10,356 nt of DNA from Bacteroidetes bacterium UBA7688 (lineage in GTDB: Bacteria; Bacteroidota; Bacteroidia; Chitinophagales; Chitinophagaceae): contig DLGS01000441.1 in assembly GCA_002482815.1 (NCBI GenBank), forward strand, positions 1 through 10,356. Direction: 5' to 3'. The notes below the pieces were generated by a model. The model worked only from the letters and a program-made list of their open reading frames with translations, ran no database searches and was not told the DNA's origin. Numbering within the stretch: position 1 is the first letter of the stretch; each line of letters begins with the position of its first letter. Position numbers and translations under genes: made by a program. Of the stretch, positions 1 to 6,420 are shown in pieces.

Positions 1-80
1 AAAGCTCTGTTGTAATACAATTTTCTCAGGCTACAGGATTTGCTGCTGCCGGGCGCATTGATATTACGCTGACCTATTAA
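1..80 (+). CDS. 3' end of an unidentified upstream gene (5' end outside window)
   Basis: The reading frame whose first full codon is at base 3 is open to a TAA at 78-80 and encodes about 25 residues ending in GRIDITLTY. The other two + frames close within the first 60 bases, at TAA 13-15 and TGA 59-61. The residues (VVIQFSQATG, then an Ala-rich stretch, then alternating polar and hydrophobic residues) look like the terminal beta strands of a secreted or structural protein, but this is too little to assign a family. Bases 10-25 of this tail form the left arm of a 16-bp inverted repeat matched at 1383-1398. About 126 AT-rich bases separate it from the sigma factor gene, so it is probably a separate transcription unit. 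Confidence 0.55.
   Translation, partial: SSVVIQFSQATGFAAAGRIDITLTY
10..25. repeat. Left arm of a 16-bp perfect inverted repeat
   Basis: The 16 bases TTGTAATACAATTTTC are the exact reverse complement of 1383-1398. The first 11 bases form a palindrome, TTGTA-A-TACAA. The arm lies inside the coding end of the upstream gene. Confidence 0.6.
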
Positions 81-206
81 GATTATTAGTCTGAGCTTTT
101 ACCATTTAAAATCCTCTTAATTAAATTATCTCCTGATCATTTACTATCCATTTCTTCTTAATGTATTAAATTATAATTAAATTTATATTCTTAATACAAA
201 ATTGGA
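81..206. promoter_or_regulatory. AT-rich intergenic region upstream of the sigma factor gene
   Basis: These 126 bases are very AT-rich, with several TTAATTAAA-like runs, and must contain the promoter of the sigma gene if it is transcribed independently. I could not find a convincing Bacteroidota promoter (TTTG near -33 with TAnnTTTG near -7) and no terminator hairpin after the upstream gene. A weak TTGGA lies at 202-206, directly before the annotated ATG (207) but about 9 bases before the next in-frame ATG (216). Confidence 0.3.
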
Positions 207-797
207 ATGAATTTGATGAATCCGGAAGCTCAAAAAATACTTTTGCAACAGCTCGTTGCAGGGGATGAAATGGCTTTTGCGAAGATTTACGATTTATATA
301 GTCAGCGTATCTATGGCAATTTATTGAAGTTGGTAAAGGACCCAGATATTGCCCAGGAATTTTTACAGGATGTTTTCCTTAAGATATGGGAAAGCAGGAA
401 TTCAATAAATCCGGATCTGTCTTTTCAATCCTATCTTTTTCAGATCTCCCGTAACATAGTTTATAATTATTTCAAAAGAGAAAAAATTGGCATTCAGGTA
501 GCCAATTATTTAATCAGTATCAGCAGCGAGTTGCATACGGAGGTAGAAGATAATCTTGCTTATAAACAAAGCAAGGCAATACTTGATGAGGCAATTAACA
601 AACTTCCGCAGCAAAGAAGATTAATTTATACTCTTTGTAAAATAGAAGGCAAAAGTTATAATGACGTTAGCCGGGAATTAAATGTCTCCACATCCACTAT
701 CAGTGACCATATCGTAAAAGCTACCAAGTTTATCAAGGCGCAATACACTCTGTCAGATGGTTTAACAGCAGTCATTACCATTTTTTTGCTGAAGTAG
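207..797 (+). CDS. ECF-type RNA polymerase sigma-70 factor (Bacteroidota expansion family)
   Basis: This gene encodes a cytoplasmic alternative sigma factor that would direct RNA polymerase to the uptake genes downstream. Region 2 is visible at about residues 17-92 (AGDEMAFAKIYDLYSQRIY, then QEFLQDVFLKIWESR and SYLFQISRNIVYNYFKRE). Region 4 with its helix-turn-helix is at about 123-180 (LPQQRRLIYTLCKIEGKSY, then VSRELNVSTSTISDHIVKA). The 196-residue length and the short hydrophobic tail (AVITIFLLK) are typical of the FecI-like sigma factors found beside FecR and SusC genes in Bacteroidota. The start may be ATG 207 or ATG 216; the TTGGA at 202-206 is better spaced for 216. Unusually, the partner anti-sigma gene is not immediately downstream: a minus-strand broken gene intervenes and overlaps the last 23 bases. 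Confidence 0.93.
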   Translation: MNLMNPEAQKILLQQLVAGDEMAFAKIYDLYSQRIYGNLLKLVKDPDIAQEFLQDVFLKIWESRNSINPDLSFQSYLFQISRNIVYNYFKREKIGIQVANYLISISSELHTEVEDNLAYKQSKAILDEAINKLPQQRRLIYTLCKIEGKSYNDVSRELNVSTSTISDHIVKATKFIKAQYTLSDGLTAVITIFLLK

Positions 798-1348
798 CTT
801 TATTTCTTTCGGCAATGGTTTCTTCCCCGATAATGATTTCATTTTTATTACCTGAGATAAAGTACGTTTTCCCTTTTTCACCAATATAGCGCAACTTAAT
901 CCCGTCGATCCTCTGACCTCCGTCAATAATAACCTGCTGAAGCATTGGTCCTGTTAACCCAAAATGATCAGCGAGTTTTGCAAGACGGATTGTGCCTTTT
1001 CCTTTGAAGTGAATTTTGAAGGATAGTTGTCCAGGCTATTCAATAAATCGGTGATAAAGTCTCTTCTTACTCTGTCATCACTAAATGCAGACTTAACTTC
1101 CTTAATAATTCTTTTTCCAGTTGAAGCGTTCGATACTTTTTTGACCTCACAACTAACGGGTCTTTCGCTATTGAGGGGAATTCGCAGAACAGCCTCCACC
1201 TGCTTTCCCTCAAGCTTTGTATTTGTCCTTTTATCCAAATGGATATCCGTAGAACGATTGTCCCATTCATCGATATTGCCCGTTGCCTCTCTGGTGCGCA
1301 TCGATCCTGATTGTTTGTCTTGTAATAAGGGGTCTTAAGCTCATACAA
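775..1348 (-). pseudogene. Unrecognised gene with two apparent frameshifts, convergent with the sigma gene
   Basis: Three minus-strand frames join into one plausible protein. It would start at ATG 1348 (MYELKTP), shift near the C run at about 1328-1331, continue through MRTREATGNIDEWDNRSTD and VEAVLRIPLNSERPVSCEV to DLLNSLDNYPSKF, shift again near 1008-1010, and run on through GTIRLAKLADHFGLTGPML and LRYIGEKGKTYFISGNKNE to a TAA at 775-777. Restoring one base at each site gives 576 nt, or 191 residues. Without repair, the middle frame stops at 954-956. The protein is hydrophilic, with no signal peptide or membrane segment. The stretch LAKLADHFGLTGPMLQQVI could be a helix-turn-helix, but that is a guess from spacing only. 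I do not recognise the family. It sits between sigma and anti-sigma genes that are normally adjacent, so it is probably an inserted, decaying gene; assembly or sequencing errors would also explain the shifts. Confidence 0.6.
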
Positions 1349-1382
1349 TTATTTTTTGGGATTGAGCAGAGTAAGTGTATTC

Positions 1383-1398
1383 GAAAATTGTATTACAA
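1383..1398. repeat. Right arm of the 16-bp inverted repeat, with an operator-like palindrome
   Basis: The sequence GAAAATTGTATTACAA matches the left arm at 10-25 in inverted orientation. Bases 1387-1399 form a 13-bp palindrome (ATTGTA-T-TACAAT). The palindrome ends 11 bases before the probable GTG start of the anti-sigma gene at 1410 and lies 39 bases upstream of the ATG (1348) of the divergent minus-strand gene. That placement would suit an operator, or a recombination site if paired with the left arm. Confidence 0.55.
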
Positions 1399-1409
1399 TA
1401 AAATGCCCG

Positions 1410-2597
1410 GTGGAAAACAAAACAAACTTAGAAATTTTATTCAAAAAATATGCTGATGGTTCTGCCTCTAAAGAAGAGGTTGAAGAACTACTAAACTGTT
1501 TTCAGGAAGATCAAAATAAAAATGAGATCAATTTGCTAATTGATCAATTTCTTTCCAATAATTCTTTTGCAACTACAACAAAAAGCATTGAAGAAAGAAG
1601 GCGTATTCTTGAATCAAAAGAGTTCTTATTAAGTGAGATAAGAACGCAAAAGCCAAAAGTAACGTCTATTGGCACTACAAAATGGCGCGTTGTCATTGCC
1701 GCTGCTTCTGTTATGCTAATTGCTTCCCTGATATTTATTTACCATAGAAATCAAGATAGCACAACAGATAATAAACTAGCTATTGCTGATATCCAACCTG
1801 GTTCCAATAAAGCTATACTTACCCTTTCTGATGGCAGGAAAATAAGTCTGACGGATGCAAAAAATGGAGCGCTTGTTGAACAGGCAGGAGCTAAAATTTC
1901 TAAAACAGATGAAGGGACAATTGTTTACAATGCTTCAGCAAAATCAGGCACCGCTTACAACAGCATTGAAACGCCCAAAGGAGGTGAGTACAAGGTAGTA
2001 TTACCCGATGGTTCAAAAGTATGGCTCAATGCCGCATCATCTATAAAGTATCCTCTTTCTTTTAGTGCGTTTAAAGAGCGGAGGATCGAGTTGATCGGCG
2101 AAGCCTACTTTGAGGTTGTCCATAATAAAGCAATGCCATTTCGCGTAGTTGCAAATGGTCAGACCGTTGAAGTGCTTGGTACTCACTTTAACATCAACAG
2201 CTATGCTGATGAAAAGAAAACGACAACGACGCTTGAAGAAGGTTCCGTAAAAGTATATTCCAACAATCAGGCAAAAATCATAAAACCAGGTGAGCAGACC
2301 GTACTTGGCAAAGATGGCGATATAAACGTTCAGGATGCAGATATGCAAACAGCGTTAGCCTGGAAGAATGGTAAGATCCGGTTTAAGGATGCCGACATAA
2401 AAACGATTATGAGGCAGGTTTCCAGATGGTACAACCTTGAAGTGGAATATCAGGGAGAGATAACACAAAGAAGTTTCAATGGAGGTGTTTCAAGAACTTC
2501 CAATCTTTCGAGCCTCTTGAAAATACTGGAGCTCAACAATATCCATTTCGAGATTGAAACAAATGGCAGCAATAAAAAGCTGATTGTAAAACCTTAA
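1410..2597 (+). CDS. FecR-family anti-sigma factor with C-terminal DUF4974-type domain
   Basis: This is an inner-membrane anti-sigma factor that holds the ECF sigma inactive until a TonB-dependent receptor signals. From GTG 1410 it has 395 residues. It has a short cytoplasmic sigma-binding region (VENKTNLEILFKKYADGSAS onward), one membrane helix at about 92-112 (VVIAAASVMLIASLIFIYH), and a periplasmic FecR domain at about 185-300 (ETPKGGEYKVVLPDGSKVWL, then RRIELIGEAYFEV and VLGTHFNINSY). A C-terminal STN-like domain follows at about 323-392 (IRFKDADIKTIMRQVSRWYN). The frame stays open upstream to a TTG at 1356. I prefer GTG 1410 because family members usually begin two or three residues before such a LLKKY-like helix, and the upstream codons encode nothing typical. 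No good ribosome binding site is visible for either start. The partner sigma gene is about 0.6 kb upstream. Confidence 0.9.
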   Translation: MENKTNLEILFKKYADGSASKEEVEELLNCFQEDQNKNEINLLIDQFLSNNSFATTTKSIEERRRILESKEFLLSEIRTQKPKVTSIGTTKWRVVIAAASVMLIASLIFIYHRNQDSTTDNKLAIADIQPGSNKAILTLSDGRKISLTDAKNGALVEQAGAKISKTDEGTIVYNASAKSGTAYNSIETPKGGEYKVVLPDGSKVWLNAASSIKYPLSFSAFKERRIELIGEAYFEVVHNKAMPFRVVANGQTVEVLGTHFNINSYADEKKTTTTLEEGSVKVYSNNQAKIIKPGEQTVLGKDGDINVQDADMQTALAWKNGKIRFKDADIKTIMRQVSRWYNLEVEYQGEITQRSFNGGVSRTSNLSSLLKILELNNIHFEIETNGSNKKLIVKP

Positions 2598-2796
2598 ATA
2601 AACCAAATAATGAACCATTAAATCCATTGCCAATGAAGTAAAGCATAATTAATAATAGTTAGGTTAATTAATGATGCCCCAAAATAAAAAAGCCGAAGGT
2701 GCTAGTTACACCTCCGGCAATGTTTGGGGTTAACCACCGCAAAGCGGAAACATCCTTCGACAGACATAATGATTAAAACCTAAACACAACAAAAGT
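2598..2796 (+). promoter_or_regulatory. Structured leader between fecR and susC
   Basis: This 199-bp gap has an AT-rich first half that probably contains the susC promoter. TAGGTTAA at about 2660-2667 partly resembles the Bacteroidota -7 element, but no -33 TTTG is convincing. The second half is full of complementary segments. GGTTAA (2662-2667) can pair with TTAACC (2730-2735), CCCCAAA (2677-2683) with TTTGGGG (2723-2729), and GCCG-A-AGGTG (2692-2701) with CACCT-C-CGGC (2709-2718). A separate small hairpin CCGC-AAA-GCGG lies at 2737-2747. About 49 unstructured A-rich bases then lead to ATG 2797. A nested fold of this kind in a 5' leader suggests post-transcriptional control of the receptor, but I cannot match it to a named RNA family. 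Confidence 0.5.
2682..2718 (-). terminator. Intrinsic terminator on the minus strand, opposite the susC leader
   Basis: Read on the minus strand, GCCG-G-AGGTG / CACCT-T-CGGC forms a stem of nine pairs with one mismatch and a 7-nt loop. It is followed at once by TTTTTTATTTT (complement of 2681-2691). This is a typical intrinsic terminator in the antisense direction, which could stop transcripts entering the fecR gene from the far side. On the + strand the same hairpin is preceded by A residues and lacks a U tract, so it would not terminate fecR transcripts efficiently. Confidence 0.5.
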
Positions 2797-5700
2797 ATGA
2801 AATTTTACTTGTGCTATCCCTATGCCTTTATTAAAAAGCGGGATCAGCAAAAAAGCCTTAACCCTTTACAGGATTGGCTTATAGACAACAGCCTTTGCAA
2901 ACTAAAGCAGATCATCATGCGCATCAACCTTATACTTTTCTTTATTGCTTTAGCAATGTTCAAGGTTACGGCAAGCGTAAAGGCGCAGACCATCAACCTT
3001 AAATTCGAGAACGCACCGATTGAGAAAGTATTCAGTGCGATTGAAAAACAAAGCGGCTATATTTTCTGGTATGATAAAGTATTGCTTAAGAGCACAACAA
3101 AAATCAACCTGAAAATCACTAATGGAAATCTCAAAGACGCACTTGACCAATGCTTCAAAGACCAGCCGCTGGAATACCAGATAGTTGAGAATACAATCGT
3201 AGTGAAGCAGAAATCCAAAATCAAGCCTGAAACATCAACCTTAAAATCAATACCCATTAAAGGCAAAATATCAGATGGAAAAAAACAACCCTTGCCAGGA
3301 GTGACTATTAAAGTTAAGGGCACGAATAATTATGTCGTCAGTAATAATGAGGGTGAGTTTATTATAGAGGTTGCTGATGAAAATGCGGTACTGGTAATTT
3401 CGTATTTAGGTATGGAAACAATGGAGCTTTCAATAAGGGGGAATTTCAATCCCTCTATTGTTCTTAGGGAATCCACATCACAATTGGATGGCGTAACCAT
3501 TGTTAACACCGGTTATCAGCAAATACCCAAAGAGCGAGCAACAGGATCATTTGTGCAAATCGACAATGAATTATTTAACCGCAGAATTGGCACTAGCGCA
3601 CTGGACAGGCTTGATGGCATTTCGAGCGGACTTATTTTCAATAAAGCTAATACAAATTTAGGAGCCAGGCCAAGAAATGAAACCACAGGGATAAGCATCA
3701 GGGGAAGAAGTACGATTGATGCAAAAGTCAGTGCAGACCCATTGATTATTCTTGATAATTTCCCTTACGAGGGGGATGTAAGTACGCTAAATCCAAACGA
3801 TATTGAAAGCATAACAATTTTGAAAGATGCTGCAGCTGCCTCAATATGGGGTGCAAGATCGGGGAATGGAGTAATTGTTATCACTTCAAAAAAAGGAAAG
3901 TTCAATCAGTCTCTTAAGGTCGATTTGAATGCCAATGTAACCGTTGGTAAAAAGCCAGACATATTCTACTCAAAAAGCTTTCTTGATGCACCTGATTTTA
4001 TTGATTTAGAGAATTATCTTTTCGATCAGGGATTCTATAATTCAAACTTGAACAACACAACAACATTTCCATTGATCTCGCCAGCAGTTGAAATATTTGC
4101 GAAGCGACGTGCCGGAACGCTGTCAATTCCCGACGCAGAAAGCCAACTGAATGCTCTCAGAGGTATAGATGTAAGGAATGAACAGTTGAAATACCTCTTT
4201 TCTAATTCAGTAAGGCAACAATATTCGGTAAATTTAAATGGGGGTTCTGATAAGGTCGCCTATGCATTTGCTTCAAATTATGACCGTAATTATGAGATCA
4301 ACAATAACGGATACTCTAGGATAAACCTTAGTGCAAATAATATTTACAGGCCAATAAAAAATCTTGAACTTTCTACCTCAATTATTTACAGCAAGGCGAT
4401 TGAAAGCAGGGGTTTCTTTTACAACCCGACATATCCATACATCAAACTTGCAGATGAAAATGGAAATGGATTGACCGTTCCATTTGGTTACAGGGAAAGT
4501 TACATTCAGAGTACGCAGGCTTTAGGTTTTATGGATTGGAAATACAATCCTTTAAATGAAAAAAATTTGGTAGATGGAAAGACAAATACAAACAATATTG
4601 TACTAAAAGCGTCAGCTCGTTATAACGTATTTAATTTTCTAAATGCTTCTATACAATATCAGTTTGAAAATCAAAAACTAAACGGCAGAAACTATCAGAG
4701 TGTTGATACTTACTATGCAAGAAACCTGATCAACAAATTTTCGCAAAGAAGTGCGACCGGCGTATTTACTTATCCGTTTCCGAAGGGAGGGATTGTTGAT
4801 TTTGACCAGTCTGAATTAAGATCACACAACTTGCGTGGACAATTAAATTATAACCAAATAATTAAATCAAGGCACTCGCTGAACGCACTTGCAGGGGCGG
4901 AAATCAGAGAGATTTCTACGGACGGTTTTCTGAAAAATATTCTGGGATATGATGATGAATACGGGACTTCCGTTACCAACCTGAATTATAACACAAGCTA
5001 CCCGGTAAATCCTACAGGCCTTGGGTCTAATCTTCTTCCTACAGTTTCAGGAAATGTATCAGGAACCGTTAACCGCTATATTTCATACTATGCAAACGGA
5101 GCTTACACGCTTGATGATAAGTATACATTTTCATTAAGTGGTCGTAAGGATGGCTCGAATATATTTGGCGTTAAAACAAATGATAAGATCACGCCACTGT
5201 GGTCAACCGGATTATCCTGGGAAATAAGCAAAGAGAAATTTTACAAATTCAGCCTTATTCCTTATTTGAAATTAAGAGGTTCTTACGGTTTTAATGGAAA
5301 TGTATATAACGGATCGGCCTATCTCACTGCAGCTTACAGCACCAGCCAGTTGAATGGAAATCAATTGGCAACAATAACAAGCGCACCTAACGCAGAGCTT
5401 CGGTGGGAGAAAGTCCGAAATATAAATCTTGGTGTTGACTTCACTGTAAAACGAAATATCCTGAACGGGACGATTGAACTTTTCGAAAAGTATGGCACAG
5501 ACCTGATTCAAGACGCCCTTCTTGCACCGTCTACAGGATTCCGGACTTTCAAAGGTAATGCTGCTAGTATGAGGACAAAAGGAATAGACCTGACGATTAA
5601 CAGCAACAATCTTTCTGGTCCAGTTAAATGGAACACGACGCTTCTTGCCAGTTTTATGAAGGATCGGATCGAACACTTTGACACCAAATTTATATCAAGC

Positions 5701-6411
5701 TATTTAGCAGATTTTCAAAACAATGCAGAACCTGCCTCTCAGGGGATACTTCCTGTTGAAGGCAATTCATTATTTGGCATATATAGTTACAGATGGGCAG
5801 GCCTTGATCCTTTAAACGGAGATCCGTTAGGTTATCTTGCCGGGAATGTGAGTAAGGATTATACAGCAATACTCAGCAGTACGCCATTGCAGGATTTGGT
5901 TTACCACGGATCTTCACGGCCTACAAAGTTTGGTTCAATCAGAAATACGTTAACTTTTAAAGGTTTTGGGGTATCTTTTAATATTACTTATAAGTTCGAT
6001 TATTTCTTCAGGAGAAGAAGTACTTTCCTTACATATTCCCAGGCTTTGACCACACCAAATGCTGATTATTTATTCAGATGGCAAAAGACTGGTGATGAAG
6101 TAAACAGCTATGTACCATCTTTAACTTACGCCACAAATGCTAACAGGAATTCCTTTTACAGGGGAGCAGAAATCCTAATTGAAAAGGGGGACCATATCCG
6201 GCTTCAGGATTTAAGCTTCAGCTATGACATTAAAAATACGCTCCTCAAAAAAACGTTGTTTAAAAAACTTGAGTTGTATTCCTATATAAATAACATAGGT
6301 ATTATCTGGCGGTCAAATAAAAAAGGAATCGACCCGGATAATCCTGGCTTCACGATTGGAAGTACACCAGCACCAAGAACAATCGGATTTGGCCTTAGAT
6401 CATCATTTTAA
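2797..6411 (+). CDS. SusC/RagA-type TonB-linked outer membrane receptor with STN domain
   Basis: This 1204-residue outer-membrane transporter imports a ligand captured by the SusD partner, using TonB energy. An unusual 40-residue lead (MKFYLCYPYAFIKKRDQQK onward) precedes a signal peptide beginning at Met41 (MRINLILFFIALAMFKVTAS) with likely cleavage near VKA-Q64. The order then is an STN signalling domain at about 65-140 (APIEKVFSAIEKQSGYIFWY), a carboxypeptidase-regulatory-like domain at about 152-225 (GKISDGKKQPLPGVTIKVKG), and a plug at about 232-367 (VNTGYQQIPKERATGSF, GISIRGRSTI, ILKDAAAASIWGARSGNGVI). A 22-strand-type barrel follows to a terminal Phe. The STN domain is the hallmark of receptors that signal to a FecR protein, consistent with the sigma/anti-sigma pair upstream. 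The stop is 9 bp before susD. The substrate cannot be read from the sequence. Confidence 0.95.
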   Translation: MKFYLCYPYAFIKKRDQQKSLNPLQDWLIDNSLCKLKQIIMRINLILFFIALAMFKVTASVKAQTINLKFENAPIEKVFSAIEKQSGYIFWYDKVLLKSTTKINLKITNGNLKDALDQCFKDQPLEYQIVENTIVVKQKSKIKPETSTLKSIPIKGKISDGKKQPLPGVTIKVKGTNNYVVSNNEGEFIIEVADENAVLVISYLGMETMELSIRGNFNPSIVLRESTSQLDGVTIVNTGYQQIPKERATGSFVQIDNELFNRRIGTSALDRLDGISSGLIFNKANTNLGARPRNETTGISIRGRSTIDAKVSADPLIILDNFPYEGDVSTLNPNDIESITILKDAAAASIWGARSGNGVIVITSKKGKFNQSLKVDLNANVTVGKKPDIFYSKSFLDAPDFIDLENYLFDQGFYNSNLNNTTTFPLISPAVEIFAKRRAGTLSIPDAESQLNALRGIDVRNEQLKYLFSNSVRQQYSVNLNGGSDKVAYAFASNYDRNYEINNNGYSRINLSANNIYRPIKNLELSTSIIYSKAIESRGFFYNPTYPYIKLADENGNGLTVPFGYRESYIQSTQALGFMDWKYNPLNEKNLVDGKTNTNNIVLKASARYNVFNFLNASIQYQFENQKLNGRNYQSVDTYYARNLINKFSQRSATGVFTYPFPKGGIVDFDQSELRSHNLRGQLNYNQIIKSRHSLNALAGAEIREISTDGFLKNILGYDDEYGTSVTNLNYNTSYPVNPTGLGSNLLPTVSGNVSGTVNRYISYYANGAYTLDDKYTFSLSGRKDGSNIFGVKTNDKITPLWSTGLSWEISKEKFYKFSLIPYLKLRGSYGFNGNVYNGSAYLTAAYSTSQLNGNQLATITSAPNAELRWEKVRNINLGVDFTVKRNILNGTIELFEKYGTDLIQDALLAPSTGFRTFKGNAASMRTKGIDLTINSNNLSGPVKWNTTLLASFMKDRIEHFDTKFISSYLADFQNNAEPASQGILPVEGNSLFGIYSYRWAGLDPLNGDPLGYLAGNVSKDYTAILSSTPLQDLVYHGSSRPTKFGSIRNTLTFKGFGVSFNITYKFDYFFRRRSTFLTYSQALTTPNADYLFRWQKTGDEVNSYVPSLTYATNANRNSFYRGAEILIEKGDHIRLQDLSFSYDIKNTLLKKTLFKKLELYSYINNIGIIWRSNKKGIDPDNPGFTIGSTPAPRTIGFGLRSSF

Positions 6412-6420
6412 TTTACAATC

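Noticed and set aside
1027..1338. A + strand reading frame of about 100 residues
   Set aside because: It is antisense to the more protein-like minus-strand frames, is low in complexity (Leu/Ser-rich), and lacks recognisable features, so I take it as a shadow.
10..1398. The flanking inverted repeats as terminal repeats of an insertion sequence
   Set aside because: The 1.4 kb between them encodes a sigma factor and a broken hydrophilic protein, with no transposase-like sequence and no target-site duplication seen outside the arms.
2037..2348. A 103-residue minus-strand frame inside fecR
   Set aside because: It is antisense to the conserved FecR domain and shows no domain or plausible start context.
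2737..2747. The CCGC-AAA-GCGG hairpin as a terminator after fecR
   Set aside because: The stem is only 4 bp with a 3-nt loop and no U tract follows; it fits better as part of the structured leader.
5272..5676. A 134-residue minus-strand frame inside susC
   Set aside because: It is fully antisense to conserved barrel sequence, and its composition (Cys/Arg-rich, erratic) looks like a shadow of the receptor gene.
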